Part shown: positions 11,201-22,610 of the stretch, in pieces
Position numbering within the stretch: position 1 is the stretch's first letter
Layout of the letters: every line of letters begins with the position of its first letter
Assembly (NCBI GenBank): GCA_038501625.1
Contig: JAZAYU010001062.1
Coordinates: 1-64,000, forward strand
Origin: Corbicula japonica
Taxonomy: Eukaryota; Mollusca; Bivalvia; Venerida; Cyrenidae
Reading direction: 5' to 3'
Length of the DNA stretch: 64,000 nucleotides
The notes under the pieces: generated by a model
Databases searched by the model: none
Told to the model about the DNA's origin: nothing
What the model saw: the letters and a program-made list of their open reading frames with translations, nothing else
Position numbers and translations under genes: made by a program

Positions 11201-11534
11201 ATGTGGTTTATAAAAATTGCACATTTTCTTATACCAAAAGAAATCATCCAAGGTGTAAAATTTTCATTAGCATAGTATTTCAAGTAAATAAGACATAAAT
11301 TTTATATTTCTTAAGCATACACGTAAAATAAACATTTAAAACTTAAACACTATGTTTAATGTCAATTATTTGATAACACTTGAAAGATCACCGGTTTTCG
11401 TGACAGACTTTTGCTTCAAGGGTCGTTTAAGATATGAAACAGGCCTAAGTGTAAGAATTAGTTGCGGTTTGTTAAAAAGAATTTTATTTCGTTTTTACTC
11501 CTGTCTTCCTATAGTAACTTTTGTGTTTCATCAG

Positions 11535-11751
11535 AGAACACGGCTTTGACTTACCACAACGAAGACGTACGAAAGCAAGGGGGAAACTGGGAGAGCTGAC
11601 TTCCGATCTGGACGCTCTCGATGCGGCGACAATTCACAAATGCGACCAGTCTAAGTCTTACCTACAAAGCAAGCCGGTCTACGCTATGATTCCATTGTCG
11701 ACCTTATTTAGCTTTGTGTTGTACGTTGCCTGTTCCAGTGACATTTACTGA
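11535..11751 (+). CDS. Possible terminal host exon (weak)
   Basis: It follows TTTGTGTTTCATCAG, an acceptable splice acceptor. The frame gives a basic segment (PQRRRTKARGKLGEL), an acidic stretch, then a hydrophobic C-terminus, ending in TGA at 11749. It could be the last exon of a gene starting near 11061. Its base composition is less AT-rich than the flanks, which favours coding. Confidence 0.28.
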
Positions 11752-11759
11752 ATTATATT

Positions 11760-13430
11760 CGTTTTCATAGACACCGACAGTTTTTTTTAAAATACATTAA
11801 TTTCTAACAAGTGACTTTAATGTTCGTTGCATTCATCGGTTTAAGATCTATCATGATTTATCATGAATTACCAGTAAACAAACAGACAAAACTGATTCAT
11901 TCAGGTACTTAAAGATATATACGATATCGTACAGTTCAGAGCATTAATTTACTTTTAATATAAAATTGACAAAGATATTTGTTGCTTTTTGTATTTTTGG
12001 TGTTCAACGCCGCTTGTTTATATCCCGGTGGTTAGTTTAACTAATCCTTGTTCATGTGCATCCGGTTACTGCCTATAAATTTTCTGCGAAAGACTGACTG
12101 CATCATTCTTTGACTTAGATTGAAAAGCCAAATGACTTACAGGCAATGTCAGAAATCTGAAATCAAATTGTCACGGACAAATTTTGCCGTCGGTGGGGTT
12201 TAAACAAGGACTATTGATTGACAGTACGGTGCTCTACCAACGTCTCGGCTTACAGTAAAGTAAACTGAACACACCTTTTGTATTATGTAAGACATTATTG
12301 AGAGAATTTTAACCCGAGCACCGGTACTTAATTTATTATCTAACGACCGATAAAATATGTTTTTGACCAGTCACCATTTAAGCTAATCAGATGCTTCAGA
12401 TTTCAGACTGGTCTCCACTCTTAGTTTAGGATCTTGGGCCCTGATCTTGATCTACGCTGGTCGCTCCTTGGTAGAAAATAGAAACAAGAAAAAGTAAAAC
12501 AGTAACTTACTGTTTTACAGACGGTCTATTATTCAGAGACAACTGAACAATTTCTCACAGAATTGTATTGCAATATCTAGCTCATTTGTTGATTTGTTTC
12601 AATGATATTTTGAAAGAAAGCAATCCAACATGCATTCTGATTTCAAACCTTGCCTATCAATATCACACTTGTTCTTACAAATTTTCATTATTTTCACTTT
12701 TAATAGTGTTCTCACCACATGTTATTTGCCTATCAAGTATGATACATGTATGTTTTGTTGATTTTGAAGAACAATTCAATATTCTACGAATTTTATGATT
12801 TTTAACCACTACTATGGGTTTCAATTACCATACCCTTTAGAATACAACTTCTTCCCCAATGCTTATGTAATAAAGGTGTTTACAAAATATATAATTTAAA
12901 AACAACAATATCAATTTACTTTACAACAGAATTGACAAAAGCGATATTATGTCTTGAAGACATTCAGGCTTCCTCTAGTTCAGGTGAACTTAACTTTGGA
13001 ACCTTTTTTACATGATAGGGTAATCTTTTTAAGACTTATTTTCTGGAATTCCTTACTGAATAGCTCATGATTGGACAAAAACATGAAAGTGTGTTTCATT
13101 CTGTTAAATAATCTTAAAAATAATTCTTGGTTTACAAAAAGTTTCATATATTTATGTAAAATATCCAATACACTATATTTTGTGAATTTCCAGAAAAAAT
13201 ATTTAATAATAAAACTAATAAAATTGCTAAATTACCTCCAAATAATGCATTTTTATTTATTGAACACACTCCCAGCATCTCATCCCGATCACAAACCACA
13301 ATGCAGTTGGTACTCAGAGCGAATAATAGCAACACAATTAACCTTTGTATCAATTTTGCATTTTCAAAGGGAGGTAATTTGAAAAATGGAACGCCTGGAA
13401 GTTATCAGCTGCTTATCAATTCATTTTATT
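11760..13430. other. No gene seen
   Basis: AT-rich sequence. A diverged piece of the palindrome at 21346-21473 may lie at about 12370-12430 (CAGACTGGTCT word). Otherwise nothing recognisable. Confidence 0.55.
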
Positions 13431-14431
13431 TCATAACCTTGCTTATTTCAATGCTGTGAATAATAATAACTAAAATGCAGCTAAAATCTGATTGAGTTTG
13501 TAATATTGATAGTAAGGTGAAAAATGCATTATAAAAAGAAAACATGATGAGCACACAAGTACATCCTGCATTCTTTCATGTTGCATCATGTTAAGAGACT
13601 CAGTGATCAGTAGGACAAGCGGTTTGCACAATTGATCCCATACCCACGGTTATCAACTAATAACAACAGATATTGATCAGATAACCATAGTAACTGTTAT
13701 TGACAATAACTAAGGTTACCACCCGATAACCATAATTATTGGTGAAAACCCTAGATATCTGCTGATAACCATACTTATTGTCAATGGATGTCGGACCAAT
13801 AACTATGGATATTGGCGAAAACTATAGTTACCGACTGTAGACCATAGTTTTTGGAGTTAACCGTGGATAACGAGCAATATTTAACTAGAGTTTTCACTAA
13901 TAACTATGGACATCAGATCTAATGTGCACTTGGCACAAAACTCTAGATACAAATCAATATCCAAGGTTGTCTTGCCATTATATTTGTTTCACTTTGACAT
14001 GCGGTTTGTCCGAATAATCCAATATCTATAGTTATCGACCAATAACTATGGATATCGGTCCGATTCATAATTCATTTTAAATCATAATCTTGCTTATTTT
14101 AATGCTGTTAAAAATAATAACTGAAATTCAGCTAAAATCCGATTGAGTTTGTAATATTTTCATAACATGGCAGAGATCTAAACACTGGTGAGGTGAAAAA
14201 TGCATAATAAAAACACTACATGATGAGCCACATGTACATCCTGCAATCATCAATGTTGCATCAAATTAAGAGACTCAGAGATCAGTAGGGCAAGCGGTTT
14301 GCACAATTGAACCCATATCCATGGTTATCTACCAATTACTATAGATATCGATCTGATAACCATAGTTATTGACAATAACTAGGATTACCGCCCGATAACC
14401 ATAGGTATTGGTGAAAACCCTAGATATCGGC

Positions 14432-14959
14432 TAGTGATTATGTACCGATGATCGGAAGACATCGATTAACTATGTTTAAAAGCCTCCCAATGCTAATAAT
14501 CAATGTCATTCTCTCATAATCAATTTAAACTGATCTTCACCTCTGCCTGTAAAATACTGCACAATTGGACATAATTATGTTGATCAATATTAATAGTTTG
14601 TACTATTCATGACTGAAAATATTTGTAGGGCCTTTTAGGCATTTAGTGCTATTTACAACATGTTTTGGGTTGGGTATTCTTTAATAAGCATTGTTTATCC
14701 ATCCTATTTTAGTGCATATGAAATAAGAAAACAAGCGGAACAGTTTTATTATTGTCCTTGGAACACCAACCTTCATGTAGAAAGTAGCAGCAAACACACA
14801 CAAACAAGGGATAATATGTAAGCTACAAGTCAGAAACCATTTGTTAATGTAACACAGATTTGATTTATAAACCAATTATAAACAGTGAAATCACATCGGA
14901 AGTGGCAACCGATTCAAACTTATTATTGATTGTTATTTGCAACCCATATCCCAACACTA
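14432..14959. mobile_element. Non-autonomous hAT-type element, copy 1
   Basis: Starts TAGTGATTATGTACCGATGA and ends CATATCCCAACACTA (TAGTG...CACTA termini). Flanks are ATATCGGC (14424-14431) and ATATCGAC (14960-14967), an 8-bp target duplication with one mismatch. The uninterrupted sister unit at about 13750-13780 reads straight through the site, confirming an insertion. Ends match the copy at 58843-59619. hAT elements make 8-bp duplications; no transposase frame is present. Confidence 0.85.
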
Positions 14960-15532
14960 ATATCGACTGATAACCATAGTTATTGTCAATGGATGTCGGA
15001 TTAATAACTATGGATATTGGCAAAAACTATAGTTACCGACCGAAAACCATAGTTCTTGGAGTAAACTGTGGTTAACGAGCAATATTTATCTATCATTTTC
15101 ACTAAAAAATATGGATATCAAATGTGCACTTGGCACAAAACTCTAGATATAAATCAATATTCTAGGTTGTTGTCTTGCCATTATATCTGTTTCACTTTGA
15201 CATTGAGATTGCCCAAATAATCCAATATCTATAGTTATAAACCAATAACTATGGATATCGGTCCGATTCATAATTCATTTTAAATCATAACCTTACTTAT
15301 TTCAATGCTGTTAAAAATAATAAATGAAATGCAGCTAAATCTGCTTGAGTTTGTAATATTTTCATAACAGAAATCTAAACACTGGTGAGATGAAAAAATG
15401 CATTATAAAAACACTACATGATAAGTACATCCTGCATTCTTTAATGTTGCATCATTTTAAGAGACCCAAAAATCACTATGGCAAGTGGCTTGCACAATTG
15501 ATCCGATATCCGTGGTTAGAGACCAACTATAG

Positions 15533-17115
15533 ACAATCCCAGAATTGATAAATTGACCGCCGCCATATTGGTAGTCACGTGACTAATTCACCATTACGGT
15601 ACTGAAGATTCCTGAAAACCTGAGACTATGAAGTCTACAAAATTAACCCTCCACTGTGATAAACAGTTAAAATTTAACTATAAACTGAAATCATATTAAC
15701 TGGATAGTAAAAGCATTAAATTTCGCAATGATTTTATCGCAAAATCACTTTTTATTATGACTTGTTTTAATTTTATTCTTTAGCAAATGACAGTTGTTTT
15801 CATAAGTTTACAAGTAAAGAGCAGGGTAAACCATGGTAAGCTTGTGATCTTCACAAATCCAAAAAATCAGACTGTTAATGGTTAAAGTTTAATCATTTCA
15901 TTTTTTAAATATATGCTTTGACCTGACATTGTTTGTACAAGTCACTGGGCAAAATTTAACAACCACTTATTACTTTTTATCATGTATCATTAAAACATGC
16001 ATAATATGCAAAATGTTCGTACACCAATACCATTAACCGGGAATCTTGAAATTTCATATGCGTAGCAAAAAAAAATTAATATTTTTCTTTAATATATGAC
16101 AATTAGCGCGTAGGCCAACAGTGTAGAACCAGATGGGATGGGATGGATGTGCCAGCTTATCTGGATCTAAACTAGTCACACATGCGACAAATCCTTATTA
16201 AATGGAGTTTTGAAATAAGCTAGAAACCTGAATGATTCCACAATAACTTAAGAGATGATATGTACCGGTAAATCAAGAAAAGATGGAGCAGTGAAATAAA
16301 TATATAACATCGATCTTCATCCTTATTCTATATTAATTGTAACTAATTCCTTAACACGATTTTTAAAACCTCACAGACTGCAGATTCTGCAACATTGTGA
16401 TAGTAAATGTTGATAACAATTTTGTAACTTTCATCCATGATATATAATCTTTGGAAAGATCAATAACTGGCCATCAATATCATTAAAAGAGCACCATGTA
16501 TATAGTAATGGAAAAAAGTAAAGCAGCCAAAATGCATCAGATTTTCATTTTTTATGAAGTATTCGACAGTGTTAACACTGTTCAGAAATTACTTTCCTTT
16601 ATGAGAACGCTTTTAACGCACAATGATTTTATTGCATGTGCGAACAGTGTAGATCCAGATCAGCCAGCTTATCCATGCTGCCTAAATAAGGATCTACGAT
16701 GTTTCCTTCTTAATCGGAAATAACCTAATAAATCAAAACGTGAATAGTTCAGATTCTGATCAGACGGCAAAAGTATGCTAGCCGGTCTGGATTAGTTCAT
16801 ACATGCGCTTAAAACCCGTAGAGTTAAAATATGCCGTTATTAAAATTGTAATGTTAGTAATTCATTACTTAAAATTCTTTCTTTTTTTACATAAAATGAA
16901 AAAGTGTGTCACAACACTTTCATTTCATGTAAAAAGAAGTTTAAGTAATAGGTTGTTGTGTTTCTTCATTCCAATGCTGTACATTAAAGAGTAGACCAAT
17001 TTCAAAAATAAATCAGCACTTCTGGTTTGTTTGGAAGTTTTCTTCAGTACCGTAATGGCCAAAACGGAGAGTATTCAGGGGAAGTTATTCGGCCGTTATC
17101 GATTTCTGGGATTGT
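15533..17115. mobile_element. TIR element inserted in the array, CTATAG flanks
   Basis: Left end ACAATCCCAGAATTGATAA; right end TTATCGATTTCTGGGATTGT (inverse). Second inverted block: CATTACGGTACTGAAGA near 15590 against its inverse near 17041. Both flanks carry CTATAG (15527-15532, 17116-17121); because this is palindromic the duplication could be 4 to 6 bp. Removing the element restores the sequence of the sister unit near 14330-14345. Two short hairpin repeats (16118-16175, 16641-16800) lie inside. No transposase recognised; superfamily open. Confidence 0.75.
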
Positions 17116-17211
17116 CTATAGATATTGATCTGATAACCATAGCTATTGACAATAACTAGGGTTACCGTCCAATAACCATAGTTATTGGTGAAAATCCTAG
17201 ATATCGACCAA

Positions 17212-18096
17212 TAAGGCTCCAACGTTTAAAAAATTTTGTAAACTTTTACACGGACCATGTAAAACGAAACGATGCCGTTTAAACGTTGTTTATATCATGC
17301 AAACCTAATAACATTGTGACAAGTTTCACTGAACTTTGTAAGTTGTAAATAACAATGTAACTCCATTAAAACGGGATCTTATTGGATCGCAAAACTTCCG
17401 GGGGTATCCTGTGAAATTATGAATCCGTCATTTTGCTACACTCACTGACATGGTCACGACATCCAGGATTTCAGCTGATGCAGATTCTTGCATTTTATGC
17501 AAGCACATTTGATTTTTTTCCACTTTTGACCCCTTCTCATTCTGAACTTGGAATCATTTTGATGCAGGAGAGAAGTGGTCAACTTTTGCAAGAATAAAGA
17601 AAACTTTTGTGTACATTCCATTTAAAAAAAAAAGAAGTTGACCCTTATTTAACCACTGAAAATAAATTAAAATGAAGTTAAAGCAGGTTTATAAGTAGTA
17701 AAGTTCACTAAATACAAGATATGACTAGTGACGATCTGATAATGACCCCATGAACATTCTCAACAGGGATCAGATGACCCCTGGTTTTCAGAAACTATTG
17801 GAATCCCTGGACATCGCGGAAACCCATAACAATGCGAGAGTTTTTTATACCTCAACAATTTGAATTACATATTAAAATACAATTGTTTACCTAGTGGTGT
17901 AAATAAAATTAATATTTTCACTTAGTGGTGTAAATAAAATTAATATTTTCAAAGTGCATCGTTGCCGTTTTTTCAGCAAATTTTTTGCTGCCTTTACAAT
18001 CACGTGACCGTTCGTATAAACGGTTCAAGATTCTGTAAATGTGTATGGCCCGAAAACAAAACGTTATCTTATTTACGTGTAAACGTTGGAGCCTTA
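17212..18096. mobile_element. TIR element with TAAGGCTCCAACGTTTA ends
   Basis: 17-bp exact TIRs: TAAGGCTCCAACGTTTA at the left and its inverse at the right. Flanks TCGACCAA and TCGGCCGA agree at 6 of 8 positions. Treating them as an 8-bp duplication restores the array sequence ATATCGGCCGATAACC, whereas a TA duplication would not; this supports a hAT-like 8-bp mechanism. Length 885 bp. A smaller repeat (about 17462-17770) is nested inside. No transposase. Confidence 0.75.
17462..17770 (+). repeat. Dispersed repeat of about 300 bp, nested copy
   Basis: Shares TGCAGATTCTTGC, TGATGCAAGCACATTT, CCACTTTTGACCCC and AAGTGGTCAA words, then a TATGACTxGTGACxATCTGAT block, with 18195-18490. A shorter copy (first half only) is at 27925-28062. 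This copy lies inside the element at 17212-18096. Confidence 0.6.
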
Positions 18097-18194
18097 TCGG
18101 CCGATAACCGTAGTAATTGTCAATAAGTTACTATCGACATCAACGTAACCTATAGTTACTGACCAAAAACCATTGTTCTCGGCGTTAACGGCGG

Positions 18195-18490
18195 TTACAG
18201 TGATTTCAATTAATGCAGATTCTTGCTTTTTGATGCAAGCACATTTAAATTTTTCCACTTTTGACCCCACCTATTTCTGAGCTTGAGGTCATTTCGACAC
18301 AGAAGAACTGAGGAAAAGTGGTCAAACTTTTCAAGAATAAAGAGATATTATATCTTTTGCAATTTAAATATGAAACAAATGTTTATTTCAATAATGAAAA
18401 TTAATTTAAATGAATATGTTAAGCAATTCTGTAAATAATAAGTTAACTGAAAACAATATATGACTTGTGACCATCTGATTATCACCCCTT
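18195..18490 (+). repeat. Dispersed repeat of about 300 bp, array copy
   Basis: Diverged copy of 17462-17770, inserted in the AACTATGG array close to the right flank of the 17212-18096 element. Clear ends or target duplication were not resolved. Confidence 0.6.
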
Positions 18491-18559
18491 GATTATAACT
18501 ATGGTTATCATCAGGTATCACCAAAAACCATAGATGGGCCGATAACCACGGATTAATTC

Positions 18560-19110
18560 CGCTTGCCTTAGATCAGGCCACACAAAAATTCATACAAATA
18601 CATCTTTAAACTGTCAATAAAACTGCACATACATGTATTATGAAAGATGTTTTGGGACCATGATACAAAAGTTACTATAAAGTTACAAGTATTACAGATT
18701 TTCAAAGCGACTTGTTGAAGTTGTTCGGAAAATAAATTAAACACATCTTTTCACTAAACATAAAATATATTAATTTTATTAAGACAAAATTACTTTTTTG
18801 GCAAAATGCATTATAAAACATTCCTGAATACATCAAGAATTAATTTTATTTCTTGATGTAATCACAAATTTTTTATGTCCTCGGACACTTATGTCCCCAC
18901 TGCTGCAAGTAAATTTTTAATAACAAAGAGTTTATTATAACTCTATTAACAGTTTTTACTAAAGTGATCATAGGAAAAAATCGGATCATCTACACATCCT
19001 GCTTGATCATCTGTGCAAGTTTGAAAGAAATCCGCCTTATTGTTTATGAGAAGTTGATGCCACAAGATTTGGGGACGTACGTATGTACGGCAAGTGCAAC
19101 TCTACCAGTA
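18560..19110. other. No gene seen
   Basis: AT-rich sequence between the array and the next composite repeat; no motif stands out. Confidence 0.55.
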
Positions 19111-19136
19111 GGCCTCCCACTTTGTGGGGGCATAAT

Positions 19137-19540
19137 AATTGTGTCTCCCCCCCCCCCTCTGGGGGAGACATATTGTTTTTGCCCTGTCCGTCTGTCCGTC
19201 TGTCCGTCTGTCACACTTCGTTTCCGCTCAATAACTCGAGTACCCTTTGACCCAGAGCCTTCAAACTTCATAGGATGATAGCCCTTATTAAGTAGAAGAA
19301 CCCTATTGATTTTGGGGTCAGTAGGTCAAAGGTCAAGGTCACAGTGACCCAAAGAGTGAAAACCGTTTCCGCTCAATAACTCGAGTACCCTTTGACCCAG
19401 AGCCTCCAAACTTCATAGGGTAATAGCCCTTATTGAGTAGAAGAACCCTATTGATTATGGGATCAGTAGGTCAAAGGTCAAGCTCACAGGGGTCTGGGCG
19501 CATGGTTTTTTTTTGGGGGGGGAGCGGCGCAGGGGGGAGA
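19137..19540 (+). repeat. Composite repeat with C-rich inverted termini
   Basis: Begins TTGTGTCTCCCCCCCCCCCT and ends GGGGGGAGACATGA, so the ends are inverted versions of TGTCTCCCCC. A (GTCT/GTCC)n head at 19187-19211 precedes two units of 145 bp marked by CGTTTCCGCTCAATAACTCG at 19219 and 19364. The second unit is cut short after AGGTCAAGCTCACAGGG. Same architecture as the composites at 1-1074 and 58765-60655. Confidence 0.8.
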
Positions 19541-19579
19541 CATGACATGCGTTTTTTACAAAAAACATCTAGTTTTAAA

Positions 19580-21340
19580 TGCAGAATCCTTAAACACAAA
19601 ACAAACTTATACTATCAATGTATGTGATGTAGACCACTATTTATTTTATGTTTTCCAGTGAATTATAGATTTTTCTAAGTGAAATAAATATAAGTGACAA
19701 TTTCTTTACCAAATTAGCCAATAACGAAAAAATCTTCCTACCTTTGGATTATGAGCCAGTCTCACTTCATGATGTGTTAAACAATATGGACTTGGTCTAG
19801 GGTAAGCTTCAACTAGCAGACTGTCTTCACTTTCAGAAGAGGTTGCTTCTTCATGTTAATTTGTTGGCCAGACAACAAAGATGCATTTGCTATCTTATAT
19901 GTTCCTATATGCACAGCGACTGTCCATATAAAAACGTAAAAAAACAGCTCTTTTTCAACATTCTGGATCTGGATGAATTTTCAGCAAAGATTCTTGATTA
20001 GCCATCAAGTTAATTTCTATGCTTCAATATAATCTTGTTTTACAATAATATGTTCACTTAATCAATCCTTACAAACTGAATATCAGTCATTCAATACCAT
20101 TTTAAATCCATAATTCAGCCAAGTTTATTAGTTATTTTAAATTGTGTAAACATCCGGTATCGATTTCACAATTTCCCAAGATAACGATTTAACACAACGA
20201 ATCAATGGAACGGAAAGATAGCATGTCACTAACATGGACAACTGTGTTTTTCTCAGTAGGAAAACATTCCGATCGAATATTAAAAACAAACTTTTGATAG
20301 ATTGCAACAAAGTCAGCAGTCATTAACAATGTTCACTCGTTTTTTTACAACACCTGCAAGTCAGATGACCTACTTTATTCCACACTAGGGGGCATGCAAA
20401 TTCAGTTATGTTTCATTCTTCGTAATGATAAAATTGTTAAACACAAATCTATATGCAACTTCTTTTAAATTATTAAGATTAGCAATGCACAGTTTTTGAT
20501 TCCTGCAATACAGTTATTTATTTAGTTCTTAATCGCAATATGACGTCACCGCGCATGCGCAACTATCCTGGACACAATACAAAAAGACTGTTAATATATA
20601 TCCAAACTAGGTAGCATTAATATATTCACGCTACTCAATACCGTCTTGAAAAAATCAAATTAATCTGAAGCGGACAGAGTATTTCCTGACTGGACGAATG
20701 TGCCGGCTTATCTCGATCTATACACTGTTTGACCGAGGGATAAATTTCATATCCCATGAAGTTAAGGTTTTCGAGTTAGTACTAAGTAATACGCCAACTT
20801 ATTTGGGGACAAAAGGTTTACAATTTCGAAAGTTCGAAGTTTGTTTCAACAGTTTATTTTACAATTACTTACTTGGTAAATGTATTGATTATAACGTTGC
20901 AAACAATTCTGTTCTGTAACATAATAATAATGTCTTTAACAACAACATAATATCAAAATATAACTAATTGAACTGCACAGCTAGTTCCCGATAAGTGCTC
21001 ATTTCGTAAAGTAAATAAAAGACATTTTAAGTAGCTAAATAATAACGGAACATGATACAAACGTAATCATATCAATCTTGATTTGCAACCTATCGCTCAT
21101 TGTAAATACAATTGTACTACTAAATTATACATGTACATGAAAACTGAAATAAGGCGACGACTTGCCAAAAATACTTAGAGAAATCAAAATTTGAGTACGA
21201 ATAACTCTGTAAAACAGCAACGAACTTAACAACTGCTCTGTCTTAACAACCAGGCGGTGAAAATTCGCCTTAAGCTTAGAGAAACATAAACATACAGTAA
21301 AACTGTTGCTTTAAGTTTAACACGGTTGTTGTGAGCTGTG
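19580..21340. other. No gene seen apart from a short hairpin repeat
   Basis: AT-rich sequence; frames are short. A relic of the GCGAACAGTTTA hairpin family sits at 20671-20732 (GACAGAGTATTTCCTGACTGG against TCGATCTATACACTGTTTG). Confidence 0.5.
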
Positions 21341-21345
21341 CCCAA

Positions 21346-21473
21346 GATCATAAAACAAAATCTGAATCAGTCTCAAATCTTAAGAATCTGATTGGCTGAA
21401 CAGGCGACTGGTCGCCATTTTAGCCTATCACGCTTGAGATTTGAGACTGGTCTGCAATCTAAGTTTTATGATC
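21346..21473. repeat. Palindromic repeat, 128 bp
   Basis: The left arm GATCATAAAACAAAATCTGA...CAGTCTCAAATCT is matched by the inverse AGATTTGAGACTGG...AAGTTTTATGATC at the right. The loop is about 45 bp. It looks like a small foldback element. Confidence 0.6.
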
Positions 21474-21493
21474 GTTGACCCTGCACGCGCCTT

Positions 21494-21944
21494 TTAGGAA
21501 GAGTTACATTTCTTCTTGTAATAGTTCACCGAAGAACGTAACCTGTACTTCTTTCGACAGGTTGGACACTCGTACTTTTCCGGTCTGCTCATGTGAATCA
21601 CTCATTTGTTGCATTTCTCGCACTGTTTCTTTTCAGTATGCGTGAGCCAAGAATACTGGCTTATGAATAAAAAAACTTCCCACAATGTAAGCTCTGGATA
21701 TGTTTTTTTTCCGGTAAATGTATACGCCGTTGCTGATGGTAACAACTTCTTCTTGAAAAACTTTTCCCACAAAAGTCACACGTGTACCATTATGCTGTCT
21801 TAATCCGTCCTTGGTGGAAAAGCTGGCCCCGCAAATGTCACACGTGTACGGCCGGTGCCCTTTATGCATATACTCGTGATGTTTTAGTGATCCCCGCGAT
21901 CTATATTACTAGGCACAGGTGCAGCATACAAAGTTAGCTTCCAT
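21494..21944 (-). pseudogene. Broken C2H2 zinc-finger protein relic
   Basis: Reading down the minus strand from ATG at 21944: a CCTC pair, an in-frame TAG, SLKHHEYMH, the linker HKGHRPY, finger TCDICGASF...LRQH, then a frameshift at about 21789 into YTCDFCGKSFSRR with its HQQRRIH, then a degraded linker (LPEKKH) and LHCGKFF. After more stops come KQCEKCNK and a last finger ECPTCRKKYRLRSS ending NYYKKKC, with stop at 21494. At least four C2H2 or C2HC-type fingers are recognisable. C2H2 arrays bind nucleic acid in the nucleus. With two or more stops and a frameshift it cannot make the protein. No introns interrupt it, so it may be a retrocopy or a fragment of a fused exon. Confidence 0.75.
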
Positions 21945-22127
21945 TTTCTGTAAATAAAAAATGACAGTGCCTCTAGGTGGGAGCGATCCAGAAGAATAGT
22001 TCGAATGATTAGTTACAAAAAAGTGAAAGATGAAGAACTTAAGCGTTCCTTTGTACCAAATAGGCCTAACAATGCGTCAAGTCAATACGGTGTTCCGTTT
22101 GGGAAATCGTTGTCTCGCCCTTTCGTT

Positions 22128-22610
22128 TTGCCAAACGTAAAACCATGATGCGAGATCGCGAAAATACGAATCAAGATTGTGAAACCACGATGCGAGATTG
22201 CGAAAAAACGACGCTTTTCACGGAAGTACGAAGAACGCGATATTAATATCGCGACCTCGCATTGTACTTTCACGACCTCGCATTATTGTTTTGCGTTCTC
22301 GCATCGTATTTTCGCGTTTTCGTGGTCTCGTCTTCAGGACAGCGAGACGCGAAACGCGAAAACACGATACGAAAATGCAAGAACACGATGCGATAATGCG
22401 AAAGTACGATGCGAGGACGCAATAATAATATCAGGACCTCGCATCGTTGTTTCGCATCGTAGTTTCACGTTTTCTTGGTCTCGTATTTAGGGCAGCGAGA
22501 TCACAAAAACGCGAAAACACGATGCGAAAACGCGAAATGCAAGGTCGCAAAAAAGTTGGATGCGAGCACGCGATATTTAATCGTGTTTTCGTGTTCTCGA
22601 TCTCCTGAGA
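22128..22610. repeat. Strand-switching short-word array (GATGCGAAAACGCG family)
   Basis: Dozens of imperfect words such as ACGATGCGAGATTGCGAAAA alternate with their inverse (TTTTCGCGTTCTCGCATCGT). Polarity flips around two hairpin centres, near 22335 (GTCTTCAGGACAGCGAGAC) and near 22495 (GTATTTAGGGCAGCGAGATC). A fragment with the same centre is at 33105-33190. Open frames on both strands across this block are artefacts of the CG-rich words. Confidence 0.8.

Larger units (their letters stand above)
13431..18550 (+). repeat. Array of units of about 650 bp rich in AACTATGG/CCATAGTT words, interrupted by transposons
   Basis: The unit start TCATAA(C/T)CTTGCTTATT occurs at 13431, 14082 and 15284. 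The first spacing is 651 bp. The second is 1202 bp, but becomes 666 once the 528-bp insertion at 14432-14959 and its 8-bp duplication are removed. Each unit has a unique-looking first half and a second half dense in quasi-palindromic words (ATAACCATAGTTATTG, AACTATGGATATCGG). The third unit is split by further elements at 15533-17115 and 17212-18096 and reappears at 17116-17211, 18097-18195 and 18490-18550. Confidence 0.85.

Noticed and set aside
16496..16723. 75-codon frame inside the 15533-17115 element as a transposase piece
   Set aside because: Its C-terminal half translates the short hairpin repeat (ACAGTGTAGATCC); no catalytic motif.
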